Source: Pisolithus tinctorius (taxonomy: Eukaryota > Basidiomycota > Agaricomycetes > Boletales > Pisolithaceae). From it: a stretch of 64,000 bases of DNA. Positions 22,975-34,912 of the stretch are shown piece after piece. The number at the start of each line of letters is the position of its first letter. Within the stretch, counting starts at the first letter, position 1. The notes beneath the pieces are model-generated. The model searched no databases, was not told where the DNA came from, and was given only the letters and a program-made list of their open reading frames with translations. Made by a program: the position numbers and the translations under genes. Where the stretch lies: the NCBI GenBank assembly GCA_024663395.1, contig JANFAH010000005.1, forward strand, positions 3,100,001 to 3,164,000, in the 5' to 3' direction.

Positions 22975-24534
22975 TTACAGCCTAGGCTGAGGTGCGATGC
23001 CGTGGGTCGAGAGCGTGGAACCGCCATCGAGTACGATGTGTGCACCTGTGACGTGGGCGCTTGCAGGTGAGGAGAGGAAGATAGCGACACCTGCGATATC
23101 AGATGGTATACCGAACCGGCCTAAGAAGACGACGTTGAACCTTGGGTCTGTCCGTGCGGACAAATCATGCGTACCGGTGGGCTGCCGTGCGGTGATACCA
23201 TCTTCACCTGCTGTTTTGTAAGCGAAGGATGTCATCTTAGTTGGGAACATCCTAGAAAGCATGTCAGTAACCAGAATGGCGATGATACAAATGCAGTGGC
23301 GTACCCGGGGCAAATCGCGTTGACACTGTACATCTCAAATTAACAGAAATGTACCGAGAAATTTGAATATGGGCGACATACGTGACCAATTCTGGAGCCA
23401 ATTTGGCTGCCAACACCGAAGTGAGGTGGTTTACTGAATAGGAAGGCATGGATCAGCGCTGTCAAGGCGTGGTTGCACCAGGTACTAACGCGCTGCTTTG
23501 CTGACATTATCTGTGACAAGTTGAAAATGTAGCCAGAACACACAGTTTCAAGCCTGAAAGGACTAACAACTATAAGTTCCATGTCCCTCAGCGCTCACTA
23601 AACCTTCTGAGTGGGGCGAGTAGCCTGCGACCGATGAAATGTTAATCACACGGCCAGGATCCAATGCCGTTGAGTTCTTCGCAAGCCACGATGACAGCCT
23701 TATTCGCGGATCGCGACGTATCATTAGCGGTATCGCACATAGACGTTACTGACGAAACTCACCCTGCGGTCACTGTGCATTATGCAATGACACATAACCT
23801 AATGAGGAACTTGAAGCCAACCTGCAAGGGAATATGATACACTCACAGTAGAATGCGCTCTTCACGTTAACTGCCATGACATTGTCCCAGCCTTTCTGCT
23901 CTGGAACGGCATCGAAGGGCGCACCCCATGCCACGCCAGAGTTATTCACGAGAATGTGGAGCTTTCTTGATGGCTCTAGCGCAGCAAGGGCGGATATGAG
24001 AGCATCGACGCCGGCTTTGTCCTATACGTTGCCGGATGAGACGAGGGATGAGCGAAAACGAGCAGTCGTTCCACGTACGCTGAGATTCGCAGCAATGGGG
24101 TACACACTGCCCGGTACTCGTGCGTTTATTTCCTCTGCTGCCTGACAAAACATGAATAGGAAGCTGACCCCAAAGGAATCCCAAACCTACTTCCTTGAGT
24201 CGAGCTGCATTCCTAGCTGCGATGTATACCTTGCAACCGTTCAAAGCGAGTGCAGAGGCAATTGTCTTTCCGATTCCCGTTCCTCCGCCGGTCACGAGGG
24301 CTGGGTGAATCGAGAATGAGCAAGCAGTCGACACGGTGATGAAACGTGGGCTCTATTAGTAGCCCCATTTTCACCAGAACACTCGCATTATCTACGCACC
24401 TATTTTACCTCCCACGTTGAAGAGTGTCTGAACAGACAGATCTGGAGCTGCAGGGTGGTCGTAAGCGACGTCAAACAACACGCCTCGGGCTGCACCGTCT
24501 AAGCGAAGGACCACAACTGACACTGTGATGCCAT
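22975..24534 (-). CDS. Short-chain dehydrogenase/reductase with micro-exons
   Basis: NAD(P)-dependent oxidoreductase of the classical SDR family, close in motif to fungal 3-oxoacyl-ACP-reductase-like enzymes; substrate unknown. Twelve exons reconstruct 288 aa: 24534-24522, 24447-24400, 24300-24191, 24141-24079, 24021-23847, 23772-23763, 23698-23568, 23510-23490, 23433-23382, 23325-23305, 23251-23175 and 23120-22975. Phase is consistent throughout. Motifs in order: TGGGTGIG nucleotide-binding loop, NNSG (usual NNAG), ISSVAG with the catalytic serine, YNVSK with catalytic tyrosine and lysine, then VNAICPG and GAHIVLDGG at the end. Exon 1 (13 bases) is the least certain because its donor is GTCAGT. 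The coding strand is opposite to, and 450 bases from, the aspartic protease gene. Confidence 0.82.
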
Positions 24535-24918
24535 AGGAATGTCTTGCGCTGGGGTGATCAGGTTGATGGTCAGGCTGTAGAGTGAGAAGGGGGGAGAGAC
24601 CGGTTAAGTGGCCACGTGCTCCGTACCCGACTCGGGTTGCAGTTACCGCGTGAAATATTACGCATGCCACTAGTCGGGTGACCACGATATGAAGTTCCAA
24701 TCATTGACAACTCTCAAATTCAGTATGTAGGTGCCCCAGGAATTATGCAACCTTTGCATAATGACTTTTCTTTACGAAAGGCGATAAGCAGTTGTTCTCC
24801 GTGGACGGGCGTAATGCGACGGTATGGATATCCACACCGCCTGTTGTTAATTTTAGCGGACATGAGCCATCCACCCTGCTTCACCATGCGAGCACTGCCA
24901 GCTCTGCTGCGGCGCTGG

Positions 24919-24926
24919 TATAAAGG
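24919..24926 (+). promoter_or_regulatory. TATA box of the aspartic protease gene
   Basis: TATAAAGG lies about 60 bases upstream of the start codon, within the interval shared with the divergent dehydrogenase gene. Confidence 0.5.
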
Positions 24927-24983
24927 GCTCCAAGGCCTCATGCATATGCGACTCATTTATTCGGTTCGATTGTCTCGTCCGGT

Positions 24984-26510
24984 ATGTGTCCCTTATCCCA
25001 CTTTATTCTCTTCGCAGCCTTGAGAGCCCTGGTGGCTGCCCTTCCACATCCTTCGTTCGTCTCCATCCCGCTCAGGAGGAGGTCTTCTTTGACCACTGTC
25101 GATGGTGCATTTGATATCGACAAGGCTATTTCACATCTTGCTTTCTCAGAATCGTATGGGATTCGACACCGCCACCTGTATACCCGCAATCTTATCTGAA
25201 TTTACCAGGAAAATATCATCAAGGCTCCGTTCTCTTGGACCGATATCTGATACACCGGCTGTACATCCCACTCGACGCGATACAGGCAGTATCCCTCTTA
25301 CGGATGGGAACAATGTGCTGTGGTATGGTACCATCTCAGTTGGTACACCCGCAGTTGATTTTCTGGGTTGGTACTTTCCTGCGCTCTGCTTTATGTACGA
25401 TATGATGGAGTCAACACAGTGGATTTCGACACTGGTTCCGCCGATTTAGTCCTACCTTCATCCAGCTGTGATTCAACATGCAATGGTCATACGCTGTACA
25501 ACCCAAACACCAGCTCGACTGCCGCGAGTCTGGGTCAGACCTTCATGCTTTCCTACGGAGATGGTTCCTCTGTTCAAGGTGAACAGTACACCGACACCGT
25601 TGTCATAGCAGGCTATACGGTACGCATCCTGCTGCCCTCGTAATGCCAATGCCTAACAGCACCTCAGGCAACCAATCAAACTTTCGGCGCAGCTACGCAA
25701 TACTCTTCAAATCTACAATCACCGACTTTTCCTGCCGACGGTTTGATGGGCATGGGCTTCAAGAGCCTATCTATATACGGTGCTAACCCTGTCATTCAAA
25801 CCCTCATCGACAACAACGTCATCTCCGATCCAGTTTTCTCTGTCAAACTCGCCTCGTCCGGCTCTGAGCTACGATTAGGTGGCATTAACTCTGATTTGTA
25901 CAGTGGCTCGTTGACATACACACCCGTCACGCAGCAGGTGAACCGATGTGATGTCAGATTTGTAGACATGGACTGCTGACACCTGATGGACAGGGGTTTT
26001 GGCAGTTCGACGGAGATGCTATTAGTGCCAACGGGAACGCGACTCTATCTTCGTTCACTGCGATCATCGATACGGGTACAACACTCATCCTTGGCGACCT
26101 AGACACGATTGGGCCGTTCTACGCCTCATTAAATGCCACAGATCTTGGAAATGGGTTTTACACATGTGTGTCCTTTCTACATATTATCGCTGCATCTTCT
26201 ATAATGCATTATAGTGGACTGTGATTCGATGCCTAGTATCAGCATCACTATCGGAGGAACGACCTTTTCTCTTTCCTCCACAACGTTCAACCTTGGAACC
26301 TACCCTACCGGTAGCTCGCAATGTGTGGGTGCCTTCACTGCAACAGGCAGTCTAGGCAGTGCGTGTTTCCTCTTTATTCCCGCTTGTGATCGAAGGGCTG
26401 ATCATGGTCATCCATCAGATACCCTGATTCTTGGCGATGCATTCCTTCGGAACGTTTACACGGTCTTTGACATGGGACAATCGAGAATTGGGTTTGCAGA
26501 TTTGGCATGA
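24984..26510 (+). CDS. Secreted pepsin-like aspartic protease (family A1)
   Basis: Endopeptidase of the polyporopepsin type. Seven exons: 24984-25153, 25209-25366, 25420-25619, 25668-25937, 25994-26165, 26215-26358 and 26419-26510; 401 aa. A signal peptide (MCPLSHFILFAALRALVAAL) precedes a propeptide of about 80 residues; the mature enzyme begins near DGNNVLWYGTISVGTP. Both active-site motifs are present: DFDTGSADL (usual DTGSSDLW) and IIDTGTTLI. The flap region reads SYGDGSSVQG, and the C-terminus LILGDAFLRNVYTVFD is typical. Cysteine pairs flank each motif as in the family. The alanine after DTGS and the missing tryptophan (LVLP in place of LWVP) are minor departures. Likely secreted for nutrition or processing. 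Confidence 0.88.
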
Positions 26511-26730
26511 AGCTAATCTGCACGTGAGAATCCACCCAAGATCACTTACGGACGCACGGACTGCATCGTGGACATTCAATTACCCAAATCTTGGGGGGAA
26601 ACGCAGGCGCTTGAGGTTTAATTTCGCTATCGATATGGACGCTCTAAATTATGATTTGCCCTTATCTACAAATTCTTCGTTCGGTTCTTTTCAGCTCTGT
26701 ATTAGTACAGAACTTTTGATCACTAGAAGT

Positions 26731-27797
26731 ATGTCTGAGCCATCGACAAAGATATTGGACCACATCGTCCACCTGACACCTCCGGGAACAGTTGGGCTGG
26801 CGTCTCAGCAGTTCCGAGATCTGGGGTTCAAGTACGAGGATGACTGATCCTATTACATTATGTGTTGAACACTGAATCACTCTAAGCGTTACTCCAGGAG
26901 GGACACATACAGGAGGGTTAACAGCGAACGCATTGGTAGTAAGTCTCCTTGTGTCTCTCGATAAGACTTTTCCATGACGATATGGAACCGAATATGACGT
27001 CCTCGACAGATCCTAGCCGACGGGTCGTACCTCGAACTCATCTCCTTCACTCACCCGGCCTCGCATTACCCTCCAACTTCACCGGATCGTCAAAAGCGCG
27101 ACTCGAATCCGTGGTCGCATAAACACCCCGGATGGATTGACTACGCTTTCCTAGGCTCATCTGATCCCGATGTCTCTATCGCACGCATAATCAATGAACG
27201 TGCCGATCTGGATAGATCTGGCGCGGCGTACGATCCTGAGGTTGATGGAGGACGCGTGCGGGAGGATGGCAAGACGTTGAAGTGGATGATCACGGCGCCT
27301 CATGAGGAACGAAAGCGTGGAACACTCCCATTTTTCTGTGGTGATGTGACACCGAGAGAGTGGAGGGTAAGCATTTGAGGGATTAAAGACGGGTATGCTG
27401 ATTCTTTATCCAAATAAACGCTTCGCAGGTTCCAATTGACCCGCCTTCGAACTCGAAACATCCATCTGGAGTACTTGGAATCGCACACGTCCGGATACTC
27501 ACGATGACCGAGTCACTGGATGCTCAATCGTCACAACTGACATCAGTAGTTGGAGATCCCCCAGTTGAGCACTCGTCGTCGGGTTATACATGGTCCCTGG
27601 AGACCCCACATTCCGGATTGGGGGTACTAAGGCCACGCCTAATTTTGAGTGCGCCGGTGGACGAGGACGAAGAAGCGTACCTTGCCGAACGGGGACCCGG
27701 TGTCTATGAGGTTGCTTTTTGGGTAGAACCTGGAGGGAAAGAGGGTACATCTACAACGCCTTATGGTAAGATAGTTTGGCAAGTGAAAACCACATAG
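26731..27797 (+). CDS. Glyoxalase-like domain protein
   Basis: Four exons: 26731-26831, 26887-26938, 27010-27366 and 27429-27797; 292 aa, with all junctions GT-AG and in phase. The N-terminus ILDHIVHLTPPG, followed by a TPGGTHTGGLTANALV stretch split by an intron and then LADGSYLELISF, matches the fungal glyoxalase-like (Glyoxalase_3 type, VOC fold) proteins. The C-terminal third IAHVRIL is a second VOC half. Metal ligands would be the His of DHIVHL and the Glu of YLELI. The biochemical role of this family in fungi is not settled; it need not be a true glyoxalase I. It starts 220 bases after the protease gene on the same strand. Confidence 0.75.
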
Positions 27798-27974
27798 GGG
27801 ATTGCTGCTTGCATTGAGACTAGGCAGCCTTCAACGACTGTCAACTGTCCTATTAGCGGTAGTGTAGTTTCCAGAAGCGTATTGGACAGTTCTGGGTTGG
27901 CGTAAATCAATTCATCATCTACCACTGCAGTATGTAGATCCATTCATCGTACAACCGCAAGCAAAGGCGCTTCG

Positions 27975-27981
27975 AAAAAAA
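27975..27981 (-). terminator. RNA polymerase III terminator
   Basis: A run of seven T residues on the minus strand begins one base after the 3' end of the tRNA gene. Confidence 0.7.
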
Positions 27982-27982
27982 G

Positions 27983-28067
27983 TGACCGAGATAGGGCTCG
28001 AACCTACAATCTCCTGATAGACTGCTCTGAGTCGTAGTCAGACGCGATACCATTTCGCCACACGGCC
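27983..28067 (-). tRNA. tRNA-Arg (anticodon ACG) with a 13-nt intron
   Basis: The minus strand folds as a tRNA: 7-bp acceptor stem (one mismatch and one G-U), D arm, anticodon stem TCTGA/TCAGG, variable loop AGATT, T stem GTAGG/CCTAT with loop TTCGAGC, discriminator A. The anticodon loop reads CTACGA then A after removal of 13 bases (CTCAGAGCAGTCT) at the canonical 37/38 position, giving ACG, which reads CGU and, as inosine, CGC/CGA. The mature length is 72 nt before CCA addition. The internal B box GGTTCGAGCCC is intact. Confidence 0.85.
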
Positions 28068-28079
28068 AGTTGGCAACTC

Positions 28080-29590
28080 AGTTCGCAGAGGCTCTATGAG
28101 GTGCCGACTGGCGACAACGGCATTAATGCTTTCGCTTAGCATTTTCTCCTGGAGCACTACGCTCAATTCTAACAATTTGAATTGCAAAGGTCTTTATCTT
28201 CAATGGCTAACAGCGTGCTCCGCTAGAGTTACCTTGTTGAGTTGGTTTAAGCTTGACGCGGACGCCTTCTCGGATCATATCGATCACGTTGAGTTGCCAC
28301 GATCGGCGTCTATTATGGACTTACGGACAGGTGACGTGTGATGTGGACGCCGGATAGGCAGGCCTTCAAGCAGTTTGTCTCCAATGACGTTTGTGTAAAA
28401 AGGTATTTTACTATGGAGGATATAGAACTTACTACAGTACTTACATGGTAGTATCGCGCAACGGGTAATGTACGACTATCTTGTTTCTTGTTTGCAACAT
28501 GGTATACACTATATACTATCACACCCTACAATATCGGAGATAGCTAATGTACATACCGCAATAAGCGAGAAATAGGCTGTAGTCGCTCTCTGCCCAAATA
28601 GGAGAGTGACATGAAATCGGATCACCATTTCCAGTGTTGTGGCATTCTTGCGAGATCCTAGGAATCTATGAACTCGTTCTTTTTGGGGAAATATAATGCA
28701 TGGAAAGGCAAGGTTAGCAAGTCATGGGGGAAACTTAAGGTGCACTATCTAAAATTCTGTTGCGGAACGTGGTATAGGGGCCCCGGGCTGGGCGATAAAT
28801 TCACACTCCGCTCTGTGCGGCAGCGCGGAACAGCATTTTGTTGGTATCGCTGTTTGAAATGGCGCGATACTGCCGAGAATTGCCGCGCGCGGCGAATGAT
28901 CCTGGTACATGCAGTTCAGCACCTTTCAGCACTTCCAACTCAAGATTTTCGCACTGACTTGTAGCCATCAACCCCCGTCCAGTCGCTTCCAGAAAGTCAG
29001 TTTATTCCGGAAGAAGTTCGTTGGGTAGGTACTCCAAATTTCAAAACGTGACTGTGTGGCTCATCATGGGTACCGGGCCCCGCCAATTTCCAAAATCAAT
29101 CCGCTTCCGTCCAGAGCAGCATTGCGCATTGATCAAATTTCAAGCCATCTAGTAGTGACGGACCTCCCTGTCAATTTTTTTTCTGTGGCAGCTGGACAGC
29201 GACAAAGACAAAAAGCGATACGTGTCGGTTCGCAGAGAGTTTTTGACTTGCATTCATAAAACATAATAAAAGCGACCACGTTGACAGCTGAAGTGACAGG
29301 TTCGATCATGATCGAAGTGATCTCCATTTATGGTAGATCGTTTCACTGGTTCCTGTCCTACGCCATCGTCGGTGTTTGTCTGTCCAACCGCAGGCCGGCG
29401 CAGAGATAGGTGGGGCTCGAGACATGTCAAATCCCACATATTTCGACATTCAGGTCCCTTTGTCCCGTCGTCCCAACTGACACGCCGCCAGTACCATGGT
29501 TGACTATACCTCCGAGTCCTTATAGTCTCGACAGTCATACATACGTTGAAACGCCTGTTCCAAACGTATACCTTCTTTCTCACCAACACT
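28080..29590. other. Unassigned intergenic sequence upstream of the HMG-box gene
   Basis: Short open frames only (one of 98 codons at 28668-28964 has no recognisable features). Presumed promoter and 5' region of the HMG-box gene. Confidence 0.4.
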
Positions 29591-29599
29591 TACCTGACA

Positions 29600-31327
29600 A
29601 TGATGCAGTTCTCTGCGACAAAACTCGTTCTTCGTGGTTGGTCACCAACCAAAGGTAACGAGGAAGAGGTATACGTCTCAACTCAGTCTGTCTTCACCAA
29701 TTCTACTTGTCCGGCTGACCACCCCAAACCTCAAATCCATACCGAAGATACATCAGAAACGTCCCAAGATAAAGCCACGCCATCATGTACACAGTTTGCT
29801 CAGCACACCGGCTCTTCCCCTGTCTTGGTCACTCATCGCTTTCCGATGGCACCTTCATCGGATCGTAGGGCACAACGAAATCGTAGCCGTGACCCTACTT
29901 GGATTCCTAGACCCCGCAATGCCTTTATCATCTTTCGTTGCAACTACACCCGCAAACACGCTGCTCGGAACTCGCAGGAATTGGACGAGCAATCTCTTAC
30001 TCAAACGCTCTCGAGACGCGCCGGAGAGGCATGGAGGAAACTGCCTACTCCCGAGAGAGACAAGTATAAGCGTCTCGCTGATAGAGAGAGGGAGGAGCAT
30101 GCTCGCCTGTATCCTCATTATCGGTTCCGTCCTATGCGGAGGCAAACCTCGGCCAGCAAGACAGCATGTTTCGAACACATGGGAAATAGCGGCATCACAT
30201 TCGAGGGCGCCATTAATATCCACCCGCCTTCACTGGCGGCATCTAGCCACTCTCACAACGAGAACGTGGCCGCCATGCCACTCAGTCCGACCTCCGAACA
30301 CACGAACAAACCTTTTGAAAGTGCGGGGCGTAATCGGTCAACGTCCGCTCCCCGGCGAGATCTGCTATCCACTCCGCCCTTCGTTCCTTCGATGCAACCC
30401 GATTGCAGGTCATACTCGTTGATCGACGGGATTGTCATTGCTCGAGAACCATCGGACTGTGTAGCGCAGGTTCTGCATCTGCCGCCACATGCAGCACTGG
30501 ACCTTCGGCAGCCTATCGCAGCAACAGGGTTATGTCCATCCGATCTGCCACCCGAGGCGAATTGCGTAGACCAGCAGAACAAGGTAAGTCGACTTGGCTT
30601 CAAACCGGTGAAAGCTGTGCTGATTCCCATACTCCAGTCGTCCAATGGAATATGGCAGCTGGGACAATCCGAATGCGAATATCCCCTTCCATATCCATCC
30701 GCTGGTCTCTCTGTCGACCTCGATGCACCTTTCGAAGACCATCAGCAATCTGCTGGTGTGACGGTCCCTCTTAACAACGTGACGTCGTCTCTGGAAGGGT
30801 GGGATGGTCATTTTGGACCATTGTCGCCCTCCGGGTCCGTTATGAGCTCTGTGGGTGGCTCTGGCTACGCCCCCTCCTCTTCATCTCAGTTATCATCGTC
30901 GTCACCTCCGCCTATGACGGGAAGTGTCCCGCATGATATGTCCGACGTGAGCGCGGACGAAAATGTACTCACCTATGGTTTACGAGAGCTACCTGCTCAC
31001 CCCGTTGAGCGTGCAGTCACGGAAATGGGGTCCAGTAACTCGCTTAGCCACTTCGCGTATAGCTCTGTGGACAGGGAAGCATCGTCGTATGATGAGATGG
31101 AACGTGCGCAAGCGCTTGAAGCATACGCTATCGGGTTGCAAAACTGCGATCTATTCATGGGTAATATGGGGAACTATGCGGAGTATGCTCCAACATTGTT
31201 TGAGCAGCAGTCCGCGTTGTTCAGTGACCAGCCTGCAAGGCTTTCCCCGGAAAACGTGGTTCAGCGGTTGGCTGGAGAAGTTAAAACCGGTACGGGAACG
31301 GATGCGGGTGAAACTGTATGGTCGTAG
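29600..31327 (+). CDS. HMG-box transcription factor
   Basis: A nuclear DNA-binding regulator. The first in-frame ATG is 29600 (a second follows at 29603); the frame runs to 31327. A perfect-looking 54-bp intron (30584-30637, GTAAGT to CCAG) has a length divisible by three, so the spliced product is 557 aa and the unspliced one 575 aa. The HMG box covers residues about 104-175: IPRPRNAFIIFRCNY, then SRRAGEAWRKLP and DKYKRLADREREEH, typical of the MATA_HMG/SOX-like class found in basidiomycete mating, pheromone-response and fruiting regulators. The rest is low-complexity and rich in Ser/Pro, as in transcription factors. Which process it controls cannot be read from sequence; another intron near 29655 cannot be excluded. 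Confidence 0.78.
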   Translation: MMQFSATKLVLRGWSPTKGNEEEVYVSTQSVFTNSTCPADHPKPQIHTEDTSETSQDKATPSCTQFAQHTGSSPVLVTHRFPMAPSSDRRAQRNRSRDPTWIPRPRNAFIIFRCNYTRKHAARNSQELDEQSLTQTLSRRAGEAWRKLPTPERDKYKRLADREREEHARLYPHYRFRPMRRQTSASKTACFEHMGNSGITFEGAINIHPPSLAASSHSHNENVAAMPLSPTSEHTNKPFESAGRNRSTSAPRRDLLSTPPFVPSMQPDCRSYSLIDGIVIAREPSDCVAQVLHLPPHAALDLRQPIAATGLCPSDLPPEANCVDQQNKVSRLGFKPVKAVLIPILQSSNGIWQLGQSECEYPLPYPSAGLSVDLDAPFEDHQQSAGVTVPLNNVTSSLEGWDGHFGPLSPSGSVMSSVGGSGYAPSSSSQLSSSSPPPMTGSVPHDMSDVSADENVLTYGLRELPAHPVERAVTEMGSSNSLSHFAYSSVDREASSYDEMERAQALEAYAIGLQNCDLFMGNMGNYAEYAPTLFEQQSALFSDQPARLSPENVVQRLAGEVKTGTGTDAGETVWS

Positions 31328-33225
31328 GGAAGACAAAATCCTCCAGCCTCTGTTTGACAGCTCCTTACCTCTGGCTAGCTCCGATTGTTCCTCACCTCTT
31401 TTCATTGGCAAGTATTAGGATTTCTGCAGTTAGTGTTGTATTCTTGTACATTCCCATTTTCACTACGATGAGTTCGAACAGTGGTTTTATCCTTCATCTA
31501 TCTTTTAACCCCCGTTCCTGTCATTACGACGTTTGCGTTCACTTACATCCTACTTCTGTTTTACTTGTTGCCTTGTTCATAACTTTTCTTGTACATATAC
31601 TTCCACCTCGTGTCACACATATGTGCATATGTTATCCAAACACATTCCCCCACCAATAGATCGACTTCAGACTTGCGCGCACATTTCTTGCCCCGTGGAA
31701 TTGAAATGATCAACTATCTCCCCTTCTCGGTCGATGATCGTGGGGTTTACTCCCCTTACTCATTCTGCGTATCGATTTGCCTGTTTCCTTCTCTGGTGTT
31801 CCGATAGTCTCAAATGATTAAGGCGGCGGGGTGGAAGTTTGGCGATGATTGGCAGTAGCTTATCGTCTGCGCGCATGACCTACAAACGGTACCGGTGTAA
31901 GCGTTGTACGTGGGCCGTCGCCCACAGTAAAGGAATGAGCAGGCGGAAGCCTGTGGAAGCTCCGTTCTACGGTTCTCTGTAAGATGATCCGCCCGGAGAT
32001 ATTATTGAAGTCCACATGATCGATCGCTCATGAGCGCTTGAGCCAGTGCCTCGGCGCTTGCCACCTTAGCCGCCAATATTTATTGTTGACAGGATTGTAA
32101 CACGGAAAGCTCAAAAGGGGATACATTGCAGCGCCTCAGCACAATAAGCACGCTCAAGCTCATTATCCAGGACAGATTTGATGATATATCAACTCACCTT
32201 TTTCGAAAACTCGTGCACGATCGTTTCGAATTATTCCTATAGCTCAATGACGATATACGTCGTATCTGTTTCTATCCCCTTGCCGATCTGAGTGGTTCTA
32301 AAGATCCCCTCTGCCAACCAAATCCGATTAGTGGCGACCGTGGCGTGTTCACGGACAAATGACAACAGAGCCTGTGACAAGCGCCGATCGAGAACGCAGT
32401 GGATAGCAGCCCTCTCCACGAAATACAGGAGGGCTCATCTACTCACCTAGGCACGCAACGATCTCACAGCGAAATCTCAGATAGCGAGAAAGATCGTAAA
32501 TTTTGCATCAAGGTCAAAGATGTTCATCATAACCAAGACTCACGTTCAACCGACCACTCTTTGTGCCGTCTTCGCATATTTCCTAGCCACTTGGGCATTG
32601 TTTACGAAGGGACACAAGCTCGATGCACAATGTTGATGGAAGGATACATCCAAAAGCAGGCTTTTCCTACACAGAATGCCCATTTTATCGCGCTAGGAGT
32701 CTAGAGGTGAAAAGACCCCAAGTATGGACGCCTGCTCTCCGAGAACCGCTGCAAAGATTCCATCTCTAGATAAATAAGAAAACGTCAGCACATCGGTATT
32801 GGTCAATTTATTTAGTGGCTTGGTCAAGATGATATTAAGTTGAGTGGGAGCTACCGATGCTTGCGTCGCACGGAAATGGTATATCGCCTCGCGAGTGACA
32901 ACAAGGGTAGCCCAAGGTTAGGCGCGAAACTGTTTGTTGTAGAAGCTTGTTCTCAATACTCAGAACTCTGGGCACTAGTGGAGATGAGGGGAACGAAAGT
33001 AAGTTGCAAAACCGAACCTAGGTGCGATCCCTAGCCTCATGTCCTGAAATTACCATCATGACAACATATGGAGGCGTCGCAACTGGTTAGGTCGAGCAGC
33101 GGTAGCAGCCGTGTGTTGGAGAGATACATATCGAGCTCACGAAGACAAAGTACTAGTGCGAAAGTTTGCTGAATTCAACAAATCGGCGTAGCGTATCAGG
33201 GAAGCGGCCACCGATGTGGTTGGCT
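31328..33225. other. Unassigned intergenic sequence
   Basis: Contains the pyrimidine-rich 3' region of the HMG-box gene up to about 31810; the remainder shows nothing I can support. Confidence 0.4.
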
Positions 33226-34909
33226 TCATAAAACTGCTTTAGCTTGAGGTGAACCATATTTCTCTAATAGGAACTCGGCGACATCTTCAGCTAATTTCTT
33301 GGTTCAGTGCTAGACTCTGAGAACCAGGCGTTACTCACCAAGCTCAACTGGCGCTTCTTGTACTATCTGTAAGGAGTGAAGTCAGGACAAATCGCATAGG
33401 ACAACGACCACGTACAAGGTGTCCGGCAAAGGGGAACACTACATTTGATGCATTGGCAGGTCGACGCCATACCCTCACTTTTGTCTCTTGTTCTCCGATG
33501 AAGCTAAGTATGAAGTACATCAGAAGCTGAATTACCACAGCATCAGAATATCTACCTGACTGCTGGGACAATCCATCGAAGAGTAATGCTCTCATCCAGC
33601 TTTTCCAGCAACTCCCAATGCTCGAGTGGAGGGTGTATATTCACATAGCATAGGCTCTCTTGAACAGGTGTTGTCTTCAACTTAACGCCACCGGAAGCAT
33701 CGGTCGTCAAACCGTAGTCCACATATAACTTCAAGACATCTGGGTGCCAGGATGTAAAGAATGATCTTTGTCCGAAAAGACGAAGAGCCTCTTCACTGCA
33801 AGACGTTAGGAGGAACCACATCGAAGAATGACCCGCTACACTCACCGAGAACACCAAGTATCGCGCCTCATGAGAGCATCGCGGGCGAGTTTAAATCCTA
33901 AGTCGTGAGACCCATAATTAAAGATGACAGGATCCACGAGTATCAAAGAAGAAAACAACTTGGGGAAATTCAGGGCTGCCAGTACACTGCACGAAAGGGG
34001 CGAGTAACTACCCAAGGTCGCAGCCATCTACCTACGATGTGACGCCACCGAACGAATGACCGACGACGACAAGTTTCCGCTGGCGGTATCCGTGTTCTTT
34101 GCGGGCGTCGCTTGTGGCTTGCGAAATTCGCGACAATTGTGTAGGCAAGGCTGTTGGCGTAGTCTCGTCCGGGAGGTAGTACAGCAGAAAGTTAGCAATG
34201 TCGCGAGCGTTATCTTGCGTGTCAACTGAAAAGTCATTAAACTCAATGATTACTGGTTACCAAGATTCCCTACAAATTCCACTCAAGTTTTCCGCATTCA
34301 CGAGGGCCGAGTCACCATGCTGAACGGCTTCAAAAGACCACACTTCATCCACTAAAGGGGCAGCTGGCGAATCCAAGAGGCTTCGTAACATGGTTTCCCA
34401 TATCTAGATGCCTGGTTTGTTTGGGACTTAGAGTGAAGTGTAGCTCGACTCGCCTCCTTTGGGAACCCATTCGCATGGGCGAGGAACAAAGTCAACCCAG
34501 TGTTCACAGTACCACGTCTACAGGTCCTGACATAGCGGTTGACGCAGTTCCAGAGTGGTTTCTGGCCGTGTCCACCAGGCATTCTCCCTTGCGTGAAACA
34601 TTCCTGCCTCTCGATAAGTTGCTTGACGACTGTTGCTATCTGTTCTTTCCTTTCAGCAGGTGACGTGGAGTTGGAATGCGGTGGGATCTCGGGAAGGGGT
34701 ACATCTGGAACCACTCTGGGGTGCGCAGCAGGGACAATGTGTGTGCTGAGTACATAATCCTTGTGAACGATGTCTTGCCTAGGAGGTGAAGGAAGGTTGG
34801 GACAGCGCACAGAGGCGGGGTGAGGTTGGATGGGAAGCAACGGTCGCGGGTTAACCGACGCCCAAGGCGGAGATGGTGTATAGGGTATGCTAAACGTCCT
34901 CCTTGTCAT
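33226..34909 (-). CDS. Alpha/beta-hydrolase, Lpx1-like
   Basis: Eight exons: 34909-34454, 34403-34274, 34225-34036, 33986-33846, 33795-33556, 33503-33416, 33366-33339 and 33290-33226; 445 aa in consistent phase (three more bases if ATG 34912 is used). Motifs: LFLAHANGFPKE (oxyanion/HG-like strand), LVVVGHSFGG nucleophile elbow with the catalytic serine, LILVDPVIF, and FAGHL with the catalytic histidine. This arrangement matches the fungal peroxisomal lipase Lpx1 group, but no clear PTS1 tripeptide ends the protein (AVL). Intron 1 appears to use GC in place of GT at its donor (GAG then GCGAGT). The long N-terminal region rich in proline, before LTLFLAH, is typical for the group. Confidence 0.78.
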
Positions 34910-34912
34910 CAT

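Noticed and set aside
24392..24700. Single open frame beginning with a hydrophobic stretch, as an N-terminal extension of the dehydrogenase
   Set aside because: A 13-base first exon (24522-24534) joined at 24447 gives the normal SDR start MASQSPDLSVQTLF; the longer frame has no family support.
28668..28964. 98-codon open frame as a protein gene
   Set aside because: No recognisable domain, signal peptide or splice context; likely chance.
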